In this document: positions 1-10,802 of the stretch, in pieces
Numbering within the stretch: position 1 is the first letter of the stretch
Layout of the letters: the number at the start of each line of letters is the position of its first letter
Assembly (NCBI GenBank): GCA_036245525.1
Contig: BTPG01000001.1
Span: forward strand, 181,204,671 to 181,268,670
Source of the DNA: Semisulcospira habei
Lineage: Eukaryota > Mollusca > Gastropoda > Semisulcospiridae
Length of the DNA: 64,000 bases
Direction: 5' to 3'
The notes under the pieces: model-generated
The model's input: only the letters and a program-made list of their open reading frames with translations
What the model was told of the DNA's origin: nothing
Database searches by the model: none
Made by a program: the position numbers and the translations under genes

Positions 1-408
1 CAGGCTACAAAAATACGGCTGCTCACTTCAGCTCTAAATTCTAACGTATAATTAAGACACATAAAAGTATGGTATCCCTATTTATGATAGCTCAAAAGGT
101 ACGAGAACATTCCCAAAAAAAAACAAAGGCTGCTCGATACACGCGCACAGGAAAACAAGTAGCGAAAATGTAGCGATGTCAGATGTCAACTAACCGACGT
201 GACACTTACGAGGCCACTAGACAGTGCGACCTTTCTAGCATGCTCCGGACTAAACAAAACGAAAACGGCTCTACTCACAAACAAAAGAAAATCTTACTAA
301 AAAAAAACACGTGAATCGTAACCGTGATAGCTCAAATAAACATCGGGTCGTTACCTACGATCAACACATGTACGCTCTCACAGGATAACACAACCACAAT
401 CGTAACAG
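1..408. other. unassigned flank of satellite block
   Basis: No convincing reading frame, RNA gene or repeat unit is visible. The sequence is AT-rich with short A-runs. A GTGACA at about 200-205 resembles the end of the LTRs seen elsewhere in the window, so an LTR may end here. Its other end would lie outside the window and the idea cannot be tested. The 31-bp satellite begins at about 409. Confidence 0.4.
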
Positions 409-1731
409 CTACGTACAGGAATCATTGCGACTAAAACCACTACGTACAGGAATCAACGTGACTAAAACGCTACATGCAGGAATCAACGCGACTAAAACCG
501 CTACCTAAAGGAATCATCATGACTAAAACCGCTACCTACAGGAATCATCGCGACTAAAAAACCGCTACGTACAGGAATCAACATGACTAAAACCGCTACA
601 TACAGGAATCATCGCTACTAAAACCGCTACGTACAGGAATCAACACGACTAAAACCGCTACGTGCAGGAATCATCACGACTAAAATCGCTACGTACAGGA
701 ATCAACACGACTAAAACCACTACGTTCCCTGGGGGTTCCAGGCGTAAGTAAGTAAGTAAAACCACTACGTACAGGAATCAACATGACTAAAACCGCTACC
801 TACATGAATCATCGCGACTAAAACCGCTACATACAGGAATCATTGTGACTAAAACCGCTACGTACAGGAATCATTGTGACTAAAACCGCTACCTACAGGA
901 ATCATCGTGACTATTTCCGCTACATACAGGAATCATTGCGACTAAAACCACTATGTACAGGAATCAACATGACTAAAACCACTACCTACAGGAATCGTCG
1001 CGACTAAAACCGCTACATACAGGAATCATTGTGACTAAAACCACTACGTACAGGAATCAACACAACTAAGACCGCTACGTACAGGAATCATTGCGACTAA
1101 AACCACTACGTACAAGAATCATTGGGACTAAAACCACTACGTACAGGAATCAACACGACTAAGACCGCTACGTACAGGAATCATTGCGACTAAAACCGCT
1201 ACATACAGGAATCATTGCGACTAAAACCACTACGTACAGGAATCAACGTGACTAAAACCACTATGCACAGGAATCATTGCGACTAAAACCACTACGTACA
1301 GGAATCATCACGACTAAAACCGCTACCTACAGGAATCATCACGACTAAAACCGCTATGAACAGGAATCATCGCAACTAAAACCGCTACCTACAGGAATCA
1401 TCGCGACTAAAACTGCTACGTACAGGAATCATTGCGATTAAAACCACTACGTACAGGAATCATTGCGACTAAAACCACTACGTACAGGAATCATTGCGAC
1501 TAAAACCACTACGTACAGGAATCAACACGACTAAGACCGCTACATACAGGAATTATTGAGACTAAAACCACTACGTACAGGAATCATTGCAACTAAAACC
1601 ACTACGTACAGGATTCAACATGACTAAAACCACTACGTACAGGAATCAACACGACTAAGACCGCTACATACAGGAATCATCGCGACTAAAACCACTACAT
1701 ACAGAAATCATTGCGACTAAAACCACTACGT
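409..1731. repeat. 31-bp satellite, block 1
   Basis: About 42 head-to-tail copies of a 31-bp unit of the form GCTACGTACAGG-AATCATCGCGACTAAAACC. Copies differ at a few positions. Two recurring flavours are seen, one with ATTGCGACTAAAACCACT and one with AACACGACTAAGACCGCT, which suggests loose higher-order mixing. The same satellite continues after each of the insertions at 1732-8677, 9896-11189 and 12041-16250, so all blocks were one array. Confidence 0.95.
726..757 (+). mobile_element. 32-bp 3' stub of an RTE-like LINE
   Basis: Inside the satellite the phase breaks for 32 bases that read ...GGTTCCAGGCGTAAGTAAGTAAGTAA. This closely matches the end of the LINE fragment at 46490-46850 (GACAGGCGTAAGTAAGTAAG), including the GTAA tail. 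The satellite motif AAAACCACTACGT stands on both sides and could be a target site duplication, although the satellite itself repeats that motif. This would be an extreme 5' truncation. Confidence 0.7.
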
Positions 1732-3197
1732 TGTCACACCAGGGAGGAAGAATATAAGTCACTCGGAATATTTGGATATTTGTTTCGATTTTAATGATTT
1801 GATCTTCTCATTCGCACGACAAACAACAGACAGGACGTATACAAACCTACACAATATTCGCTCAATTCACACATGCAGCTGTAATACACGCACTCCCTTA
1901 ACCATTCGCACAATGTTCACAGCACTAACCACACATCCTACACTTATTGTTCCACTACGATGTCACATCTCCGCAATGTCTGTTGATAATAACTGACACT
2001 AATTAATGCTTAGATCCTCGAACGATCAAACAGTTTGATTACTCCGACCGTGGATAAAGATGAATGTAGCGTCGCTGCTTGTTGGGATAAAGATGAATGT
2101 AGCGTCGTTGCTCGTTGATTCAGCCACACCACTGGTCGAATAATCTGGCGCACTGTCTCTCGCGATGACACGTCGAAGCTCCACACGCACACCGTCAGGA
2201 TCAACTTGTTATCTCGTACACCACGTTGATTAATTACATTCCCACATGAAGCATACACAAATCCAACTTCTCAGCTGGTGATAGGGGAGGGAAGCATCTA
2301 TAACACATACAAAACGTATCTCTCCATAAGAAATCCGCCATTGCTAAAAAGTTACTTCCGCCGGAATGACGACACTGTAACGATGACGACCGTTAACGGC
2401 TTCCGGACGTTGTCGCCGATTCCCGATCGTTTCCGACATCGAATAAATATTGTAATAACAGTCAATTCGAAATATCATGCACACACACGAATACGACATA
2501 TTTCCGCACAACACATAACCTCTCACCACGATACGAATTATTCATTTCAAAATCAACAGGCTCTACAAAACGTTTCGATCATTCCATTCATCCCCGCGCG
2601 CCAATCGCCAGACGACACCGCAAACTCGCCAACGCGCGAAGAATATCATACAATCTCAGATCTAGAGCCGAACAACTAATACATTTTCCGAATCTACTAC
2701 TTAACAAACGCGAATCAGCTATATAATAAACAAATACATACCCAAAGATGCGTGAAAAGTTTACTCAGTCTTCGACTATCTCGTGCTTGTCCCAGCGCCC
2801 ACGACTGATGGCCGTTGACAAATTCACCGTTATAATTAGCCGGTTACATGCGTAGTTATACACAACTACTTACTGTGTTTACACTACCAACATTGAGCAT
2901 CTAGCTTCACTAACATTCTATCCTTCGATAGATAACACGAGACACCGCCTCAATTCCTCACAAAAACTAACTTTTAACTCGAGAGCAAAAACCTCTCATG
3001 TCTGACTGTCTTCCAAACGATTCACAGTGACGTGACTCTTCAAACCAACATCGTACGTCACATGTTCCAAACACACATCTTACGTCATATGTTCTTGACG
3101 TCACTAAAAAGTACATGCCATAACCGCAACACACAACAAAGAACGAAAGTTCTCCACGAAAGAAAATACAGCATAATGATTAAAATAAATTGTGACA
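1732..3197 (-). repeat. 3' LTR of the gypsy-type element
   Basis: It has TGTCAC...GTGACA inverted ends and almost matches 7211-8677 base for base. It is the 3' copy because all coding reads on the minus strand toward it. A polypurine tract lies just inside. Small open frames shared by both LTRs (for example near 1772-1996) are by-products of recent LTR duplication and not evidence of genes. Confidence 0.93.
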
Positions 3198-3213
3198 CAA
3201 GGCCCTTTCCCAG
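3198..3213 (-). other. polypurine tract
   Basis: On the minus strand GGGAAAGGGCCTTG lies directly before the 3' LTR start. This is the expected place and composition for the plus-strand primer of an LTR retrotransposon. Confidence 0.65.
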
Positions 3214-3362
3214 CTAAAACTCTAGTTTTAGACTATACTTGACACAATTTCATATTATCATTTGCGAATAAATCACATCCACGACAATAACCATTTCCTT
3301 CTTTATAATCTCGCTGTTAAACACATAAATACACGTTCATTATACGTCAACACTGCATCTGT

Positions 3363-3452
3363 TTATTTTTCTTCACTGTCGATACGGCTAAGGTAATCTG
3401 CACCAACATTATCTTTTCCTTTGATCACCTTCACCTGGAAATCGTGTTGCTG
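3363..3452 (-). pseudogene. C-terminal scrap of RT-RNase H
   Basis: A minus-strand frame ending in TAA at 3363-3365 contains KGKDNVGADYLSR. This motif is typical of the last stretch of the RNase H region in Ty3/gypsy polyproteins. Nothing of the RT domain precedes it; a 29-bp tandem repeat stands there instead. Its position after the integrase pieces shows the integrase-before-RT gene order. The call rests on one short motif. Confidence 0.65.
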
Positions 3453-3454
3453 CA

Positions 3455-3805
3455 ACTGCAATCACATCATCACGCACTACTACTAGTGCTGCCACTCATC
3501 ATACACTACTGCTAGTGTTACTACCCATCATACACTACTACTAGTGTTGCCATTCATCATGCACTACTATTAATGCTGCCACTCACCATACACTACTACT
3601 AGTGTTGCCACTCATCATACACTACTATTAGTGCTGCCACTCATCATGCATTACTACTAATGCTACCACTCACAATACACTACTACTAGTGTTGCTACTC
3701 ATCATACACTACTATTAGTGCTTTCATTCATCATGCACCACTACTAGTGCTTTCACTCATCATGCACTACTACTAGTGCTTTCATTCATCATGCACCACT
3801 ACTAT
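3455..3805. repeat. about 29-bp minisatellite inside the LTR element
   Basis: About twelve units like CACTACTACTAGTGCTTTCA followed by TTCATCATG, with variants reading GTGTTGCC. It fills the place where RT and most of RNase H should be, between the integrase C-terminal piece and the RNase H end. Confidence 0.88.
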
Positions 3806-4080
3806 TGCTTTCCACCTTCAACATTGAGTTCAGTCATAACCCCTGCGACCTCTTCTGTTTCTTCTCTCTCAATGTAGCTTTTCAATAAATTCGCATGGTA
3901 CACTTTTTCTTTGCCCTGCACATTCACTTTGTAATCGAAATCGTTTATTTTCTTAGTCACCGTAAATGGCCCTTTCCATGTAAGCTGTAGTTTGTTCTTT
4001 TTCTCTGGCAACAACAACAGTACTTTTGAACCTTCTGTGATAGTTCTAGGTTTTGCTCTTCTGTTGAAGTTTCTCGCGTG
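3802..4080 (-). pseudogene. integrase C-terminal region fragment
   Basis: The minus-strand frame contains KVLLLLPEKKNKLQLTWKGP, then FTVTKKI and KEKVYHANLLKSYIERE. This is the basic C-terminal domain of gypsy-type integrases (GPF/Y-like module). A second, partial copy of GKEKVYHANLLKS with a following stop lies at about 4096-4136, so the piece is duplicated at a rearrangement junction. The catalytic DDE core of the integrase is absent. Confidence 0.8.
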
Positions 4081-4130
4081 TCTCTGGCTAGCTTTTTAAT
4101 AAGTTAGCATGATACACCTTTTCTTTGCCC

Positions 4131-4433
4131 TCATGGGACGACCTGTGACACGTCGCATGATGCGCAATACCGTTGTATGTCACCGCAAATTCCTGGCCAA
4201 TAAAGATCAGTCCAAATTCTGTTTCTAGTTTTCCTAACGCTTAAATGCCCGCTCATCGGAGTATCATGTGCTAATTTCATAACACCCTGTCTATACTTTT
4301 TGGGTACAACGATCTGCGTTCTTTTCTGTTCCTTTTCAGTGAATTCTCGTACCAAAATTCCATTCTTCCATTTAAATTTGGATTTGGTTTGTTTGCTGTT
4401 TTGATTTCCCTCTTTTTTTCCCATCAGCTGCAT
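4131..4433 (-). pseudogene. integrase N-terminal HHCC zinc finger
   Basis: The minus-strand frame has the H-H-C-C zinc-binding arrangement of retroelement integrases: H in KLAHDTPMSGHLSVRKT, then WPGICGDIQRYCASC. It follows the gag-protease frame after a one-base shift near 4415, in an A/G-rich run. In the 3' direction it breaks off after CDVSQ, where the catalytic core should begin. Confidence 0.8.
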
Positions 4434-6381
4434 CTCTGCATTTTTTCAAAGTTTCATCTTCTTTTTGAGCTAGTTTCAATTGCTCTGGTGTAACATCAAC
4501 AATCTTTGTTTCTGGGATCTTGAGCTCTTTTTGATTTCTTTTCGTTGTCGTGCTTCTTGTTTCTACTTCTGCACACTGCTCATCTGTTTTCGTATCGTTT
4601 GGTTCGCTTCGTTTCTTTGCGATCATCTCGGTGCTTTCCATTACAACTGGAATGTTTTCCATCTTTGTGATCATCTCAGTCTTTTCCATTGCGGCTGGAA
4701 TGTTTTCTACATGGTCTTCAGTTTGTTCGCTTGCATCTCTTTTTGAGCAAGGTTTCATCACTGGATAAACTGGAATAGTGTTTGTTTTCTCTTTGTTCAA
4801 GAATCGTGCATTCCCTATCAAAACTGGTAATGCTGGTCTGGATATTACTAGTACATCTGCGTCTCCTTCAAAAAATGGTGTTCGCATGAACAGTCTAGCA
4901 ACAGGTACTTGCTTGACGTCGCATGACGCAAATGTCACGGATCGCATCTCGCCTGTATATTTGTTTTCTGGCACCAATTTTGTATCAACGACGCTAATCG
5001 TGGCTCCTGTGTCTCTCAATGCTGGTACTTCCTTGCCTTCTATTTCTACTTGACACGATGGCTGATAATTTATCTTGCTGCATTTGTCGCATAGCGCCAT
5101 TTTGTGATTTCTTTCCAACCTTTCTTCAAGGTAAGGCATTCCCACTCTCAGAGCGTGGTGGTCTATGCTTTCATGGTGCTGGTGGTGCGTGGCTGCACAA
5201 CTGCAACTCGCTGTATGCATCGATCCACATGTAGGTTGTACGTACAACGCATTCTGTTTTCTGTTTGGACATACTGCTACTTTGTGGGGTCCTCCACAAT
5301 TGAAACATTCGATCTTAAATGATACTCTGTTCTTGAAAGATTGATTTCCACGTTTGTTTGGTGATCTATTGTCACGCAATTCTGGCTTACTATGATCCCT
5401 TCTAGGTGACGGACTATCTCTGTGTCCAAATCTGTCCCTGTTGTTATCTCTGAACATACTTCTATTCTCATGTCCCCTGTTTCCTCTTGACACCTCGTAG
5501 GTTTCTGCTGCTTCAGTAGCCTCATCTACGTTAGCTGGTCTTCTGTCTCGTACGAACGTGGCTTGCTCTTTTGGTAGTGCGTCTAAAAAGGTATCCACTG
5601 CCAATAATTCTACGATACTGTCAAAGTTCTTTTCTCTCCCTGAAAGTTCAATCCATCGGGTTATCCATTGCGTAATCCGATTCATGAGTTCTCTGGCTGT
5701 TTCGTCATTTTTCTTCTTGGCATTCTTCAGTTTTTCTCTGTACTCTTCTGATGTCAAACGGAACTTCTTCAGCAATTCTTTGCGAATCTGTTCGAAATCT
5801 TCTAAATCAACATGCTGCATGTGCGTGATAGCTTCTGCTGCTTTCCCCTTTAGCAATGCGATCAGGTGTAATCCCCATTCGTCATCTGGAATACGCTCTG
5901 CTCTCATGACTTTTTCAAATTTCCATAGAAAGACTTCTAAATCATCTCCATCTTCAAAAAATGGTAACTTGATTTTAATTCTGCGTCGATCTTGCGCGTT
6001 GTTGTTTCTGTTCTGTTCTCCTTCTATACGCCGACCTTCTGCCTGAATTTCTAATTCTCTCAATCGTGTCTGACGCTCAGCTTCTCGTTCTCGTCGTTCC
6101 GCTTCTCGTTCTTGCCGCGCTAACTCCGCTTCTCGTTCTTGTCGCGCTAACTCCGCTTCTCGTTCAGCTTCTTGTCGCGCTAACTCCGCTTCTCGTTCTC
6201 GCCGCTCTGACCAACGTTTTTTCTCATCCAGAACATATGCAGTTAAGTCGTTCCCCGCTAAACTCAATAATTCCCCTTCTTCTTTCCAAGCCTGCATCCT
6301 GGTTTTCATATCTGGTTCTTGTTCCATTTCTGATCTGCTAGGATTCTCAGATCTTGTTCTACTACTTCTTGTATCGGGCAT
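4372..6381 (-). CDS. gag-protease polyprotein of the gypsy-type element
   Basis: I choose the methionine at 6381 (MPDTRSS...), about 669 residues. The frame is open 53 codons further to 6540, but that stretch does not look gag-like. Order: an Arg/Glu-rich coiled coil of AELARQE-type repeats; a gag core (FFEDGDDLEVFLWKFEKVMR...); a basic RG/RD-rich linker; a CCHC-like knuckle CFNCGGPHKVAVC (spacing C-x2-C-x3-H-x4-C); then an aspartic protease with ALRDTGATISVV (active-site DTGA). A tail TPEQLKLAQKEDETLKKC leads toward the integrase finger. Gag packages element RNA and the protease would cut the polyprotein. This frame is intact, but the pol part downstream is not. Confidence 0.88.
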   Translation of the reverse strand: MPDTRSSRTRSENPSRSEMEQEPDMKTRMQAWKEEGELLSLAGNDLTAYVLDEKKRWSERREREAELARQEAEREAELARQEREAELARQEREAERREREAERQTRLRELEIQAEGRRIEGEQNRNNNAQDRRRIKIKLPFFEDGDDLEVFLWKFEKVMRAERIPDDEWGLHLIALLKGKAAEAITHMQHVDLEDFEQIRKELLKKFRLTSEEYREKLKNAKKKNDETARELMNRITQWITRWIELSGREKNFDSIVELLAVDTFLDALPKEQATFVRDRRPANVDEATEAAETYEVSRGNRGHENRSMFRDNNRDRFGHRDSPSPRRDHSKPELRDNRSPNKRGNQSFKNRVSFKIECFNCGGPHKVAVCPNRKQNALYVQPTCGSMHTASCSCAATHHQHHESIDHHALRVGMPYLEERLERNHKMALCDKCSKINYQPSCQVEIEGKEVPALRDTGATISVVDTKLVPENKYTGEMRSVTFASCDVKQVPVARLFMRTPFFEGDADVLVISRPALPVLIGNARFLNKEKTNTIPVYPVMKPCSKRDASEQTEDHVENIPAAMEKTEMITKMENIPVVMESTEMIAKKRSEPNDTKTDEQCAEVETRSTTTKRNQKELKIPETKIVDVTPEQLKLAQKEDETLKKCRDAADGKKRGKSKQQTNQIQI

Positions 6382-6529
6382 GACGGCTAAGTTTGTTTGT
6401 ACTGCCCAAAATCCGTGCAACAACAAAATGACTTCAACTATTGCTTGTTTATAAGCTATCGATAACCATTTATCAACGTGAACTTTTGTTGATCTGTCAA
6501 CAAGTTTTGGCGTAACCCATTTTACAAAA

Positions 6530-6822
6530 GGATAAAACAAATGCGAAATTTTAAAAAAATCGATTACGCTGCGGAAGTTACAGCTCTACAGATTATCAAG
6601 GGAAGTATTATCACAACCTGCACTCTGTACTTGTATGACAATCCGCGCAATCGGTTAGTCTCCACTAACTCTTTTTACGAAAGGACGAAACAAATGCGAA
6701 ATAAGAAAATCTAATACACTGCGGCAGTTATACGTCTACAGATAATCAAGGAAAGTAATAATATCAAACCTTACTCTGTACTTGTATGACAATCCGCGTA
6801 ATCGGTTAGTCTCCACTAACGC
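6530..6822. repeat. tandem duplication in the element leader
   Basis: Two diverged copies of about 146 bp stand in tandem. Shared blocks include CTCTGTACTTGTATGACAAT and CGGTTAGTCTCCACTAAC (about 6622-6670 and 6774-6820). They lie between gag and the 5' LTR, in the untranslated leader. Function unknown. Confidence 0.75.
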
Positions 6823-7174
6823 TGACAATCGAACACAACTCGGTACCTGAATAAACGGAAGGGATGAATATAATGATGGCGAAGCTTCGGAGCTTGAATG
6901 CCGCCCGATGTTAAACAACGCCCTCCAACCGCCCACAGGTTATCCAGCAATTCCGAGTGTCCTTTGGTAATGACAGAAAATTACACTGGTGCGTAAATTT
7001 AGACTACTCTAAAAATTACACAGTAAGTAACCTGAACCGATAACGCTATCGTTATACTATTGGTCAAGCCAAAGCTTACGTGCCAGTGTAAATAGATACA
7101 AATATCCGTGGCTCGAATCGCCAAGATTAATTCCCAATCGTTCTCACAAATTGTGATCCCGAATCTGGAAATAA

Positions 7175-7204
7175 CCGTGGTTCGAATCTACGGCCGAGCC
7201 CCCA
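7175..7204 (-). other. primer binding site, tRNA-Pro-like
   Basis: Six bases inside the 5' LTR, the minus strand begins TGGGGGCTCG. This equals the start of a tRNA-Pro primer binding site. Read on the plus strand, the region also contains GGTTCGAATC, the T-arm of a tRNA, directly before the acceptor-like part ending in CCA. Complementarity may therefore reach beyond the usual 18 bases. The tRNA identity is recalled, not searched. Confidence 0.6.
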
Positions 7205-7210
7205 AATTAT

Positions 7211-8677
7211 TGTCACACCAGGGAGGAAGAATATAAGTCACTCGGAATATTTGGATATTTGTTTCGATTTTAATGATTTGATCTTCTCATTCGCACGACA
7301 AACAACAGACAGGACGTATACAAACCTACACAATATTCGCTCAATTCACACATGCAGCTGTAATACACGCACACCCTTAACCATTCGCACAATGTTCACA
7401 GCACTAACCACACATCCTACACTTATTGTTCCACTACGATGTCACGTCTCCGCAATGTCTGTCGATAATAACTGACACTAATTAATGCTTAGATCCTCGA
7501 ACGATCAAACAGTTTGATTACTCCGACCGTGGATAAAGATGAATGTAGCGTCACTGCTTGTTGGGATAAAGATGAATGTAGCGTCGTTGCTCGTTGATTC
7601 AGCCACACCACTGGTCGAATAATCCGGCGCACTGTCTCTCGCGATGACACGTCGAAGCTCCACACGCACACCGTCAGGATCAACTTGTTATCTCGTACAC
7701 CACGTTGATTAATTACATTCCCACATGAAGCATACACAAATCCAACTTCTCAGCTGGTGATAGGGGAGGGAAGCATCTATAACACATACAAAACGTATCT
7801 CTCCATAAGAAATCCGCCATTGCTAAAAAGTTACTTCCGCCGGAATGACGACACTGTAACAATGACGACCGTTAACGGCTTCCGGACGTTGTCGCCGATT
7901 CCCGATCGTTTCCGACATCGAATAAATATTGTAATAACAGTCAATTCGAAATATCATGCACACACACGAATACGACATATTTCCGCACAACACATAACCT
8001 CTCACCACGATACGAATTATTCATTTCAAAATCAACAGGCTCTACAAAACGTTTCGATCATTCCATTCATCCCCGCGCGCCGATCGCCAGACGACACCGC
8101 AAACTCGCCAACGCGCGAAGAATATCATACAATCTCAGATCTAGAGCCGAACAACTAATACATTTTCCGAATCTACTACTTAACAAACGCGAATCAGCTA
8201 TATAATAAACAAATACATACCCAAAGATGCGTGAAAAGTTTACTCAGTCTTCGACTATCTCGTGCTTGTCCCAGCGCCCACGACTGATGGCCGTTGACAA
8301 ATTCACCGTTATAATTAGCCGGTTACATGCGTAGTTATACACAACTACTTACTGTGTTTACACTACCAACATTGAGCATCTAGCTTCACTAACATTCTAT
8401 CCTTCGATAGATAACACGAGACACCGCCTCAGTTCCTCACAAAAACTAACTTTTAACTCCGAGAGCAAAAACCTCTCATGTCTGACTGTCTTCCAAACGA
8501 TTCACAGTGACGTGACTCTTCAAACCAACATCGTACGTCACATGTTCCAAACACACATCTTACGTCATATGTTCTTGACGTCACTAAAAAGTACATGCCA
8601 TAACCGCAACACACAACAAAGAACGAAAGTTCTCCACGAAAGAAAATACAGCATAATGATTAAAATAAATTGTGACA
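7211..8677 (-). repeat. 5' LTR of the gypsy-type element
   Basis: It matches 1732-3197 almost exactly, with TGTCAC...GTGACA ends. It lies upstream of the minus-strand gag and next to the tRNA-like primer site, and is followed outward by the TACGT duplication. Confidence 0.93.
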
Positions 8678-9895
8678 TACGTACAGGAATCATTGCGACC
8701 AAAACCACTACGTACAGGAATCATTGCGACTAAAACCACTACGTACAGGAATCATCGCGACTAAAACTGCTAAGTACAGGAATCGTCGTGACTGAAACCG
8801 CTACGTACAGGAATCATCGCGACTAAAACCGCTACGTACAGGAATCATTGCGACTAAAACCACTACGTACAGAAATCAACACAACTAAGACCGCTACATA
8901 CAGGAATCATTGCGACTAAAACCGCTAAGTACAGGAATCATCGCGACTGAAACCACTGCGTACAGGAATCATTGCGACTAAAACCGCTACCTACAGGAAT
9001 CATCATGACTAAAACCTCTACCTACAGGAATCATCGCAACTAAAACCGCTACGTACAGGAATCATTGCGACTAAAACCACTACGTACAGGAATCAACGTG
9101 ACTAAAACCACTACATGCAGGAATCATCGCGACTAAAACCACTACATACAGGAATCATTTCGACTAAAACCACTACGTACAGGAATCAGCATGACTAAAA
9201 CCACTACCTACAGAAATCATCGCGACCAAAACCACTACCTACAGGAATCATCGCGACTAAAACCGCTATGTACAGGAATCTTCGTGACTAAAACCGCTAC
9301 ATACAGGAATCATTGTGACTAAAACCGCTACGTACAGGAATCAACATGACTAAAACCACTACCTACAGGAATCATCGCGACTAAAACCGCTACATACAGG
9401 AATCATTGCGACTAAAACCACTATGTACAGGAATCAACATGACTAAAACCACTACCTACAGGAATCGTTGCGACTAAAACCGCTATATGCAGGAATCATT
9501 GTGACTAAAACCACTATGTACAGGAATCAACACAACTAAGACTGCTACGTACAGGAATCATTGCGACTAAAACCACAACATACAGGAATCATTGCGACTA
9601 AAACCACTGCGTACAGGAATCAACACGACTAAGACCGCTACGTACAGGAATCATTGCGACTAAAACCGCTACGTATAGGAATCATTGCGACTGAAACCAC
9701 TATGTACAGGAATCAACACGACTAAAACCACTACACACTACATACAGGAATCATCACAACTAAAACCGCTACCTACAGGAATCATCGCGACGAAAACTGC
9801 TACGTACAGGAATCATTGCGATTAAAACCACTACGTACAGGAATCATTGCGACTAAAACCACTACGTACAGGAATCATTGCGACTAAAACCACTA
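8678..9895. repeat. 31-bp satellite, block 2
   Basis: It continues block 1 in phase after the LTR element. It has the same 31-bp unit with scattered substitutions, about 39 copies. Confidence 0.95.
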
Positions 9896-10293
9896 AAATT
9901 TCTGATTAATAAACTGGGCACTGTGGCGCCACTCGGGATGAATATGAAAGATTAACATTGTTTACCTTGCTTGTGTCTGCTACTTTACCTCACTGATTTA
10001 CTACTCACTAATCAGTTACGTGATGTTGGCGCTGGTTGATATGTACATTTCCCTTGGGGACTTTCTCAGCGCTGGCCGAACGTTTAGTTGGATCCCTTGC
10101 CCTTCCCTGTCGGGCACCGGGTCTCCGGCTCACGGTTTGATACGCGGTTTTGGGGCGGGGCGATCGTGTGCATCCCTTGGGGATGTATGTGGTCGTCTTG
10201 TTGCGTACCTGTGTGTTTTTCTGTGGGCTGGTGGGTGCCCGTTGGGTGGGGTTGGTGGCTCTGGCTGATTGTCTTCCGCCCCCCCCCCCCCCT

Positions 10294-10327
<34 letters not shown>

Positions 10328-10364
10328 CTTACTCCTTCCCCCCTTCCCCCCCCCCCCGCCCCCA

Positions 10365-10430
<66 letters not shown>

Positions 10431-10737
10431 CCTTATTTTTTGAGTTACCCTTGAAGACGGTTTCACAACTACCTACTCTCCACTTATACCAATATTCTCT
10501 TACTGATTTTGATTCTTTGCTTTGTTTTCATGACTTATTACTTGTTGTGTACCGTGCTAAATGCTGGGGTTTTTTTCCCGGGGTCCTCCCGTTTTTCCCC
10601 GAGGTAGTCCTCAACTTGAAGGTGATATAAAGTTTGCCTTCGGGTTGGTGTTTAGCAGGCTTTGTGTATTAGACACTCAGCCTACTTCGTGCCCAAGGGT
10701 ACTCCCCATTCGTTCTCTCTCTCTTTCTCTCTCTCCG

Positions 10738-10802
<65 letters not shown>

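Larger units (their letters stand above)
1732..8677 (-). mobile_element. Ty3/gypsy-type LTR retrotransposon, internally deleted
   Basis: Two LTRs of about 1466 bp bound the element, each starting TGTCAC and ending GTGACA. It is flanked by a perfect 5-bp TSD, TACGT (1727-1731 and 8678-8682), inside one satellite unit. Coding runs on the minus strand: gag-protease, an integrase zinc finger, an integrase C-terminal piece, and a scrap of RNase H just before the 3' LTR. Integrase therefore lies upstream of RT/RNase H, the order known from Gmr1-like elements. The integrase core and almost all of RT-RNase H are missing, so the copy cannot move on its own. By eye the LTRs differ by about eight substitutions and one indel, so the insertion is recent. 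Confidence 0.92.

Noticed and set aside
1..207. End of an LTR at GTGACA (about 200-205)
   Set aside because: Start, duplication and partner are outside the window; six bases alone are not evidence.
409..1731. Regular 31-bp repeats resembling a CRISPR array
   Set aside because: Units are contiguous without unique spacers, and the surroundings are eukaryotic.
1772..2679. Open frames repeated in both LTRs
   Set aside because: Identical copies are explained by LTR identity; no known domain.
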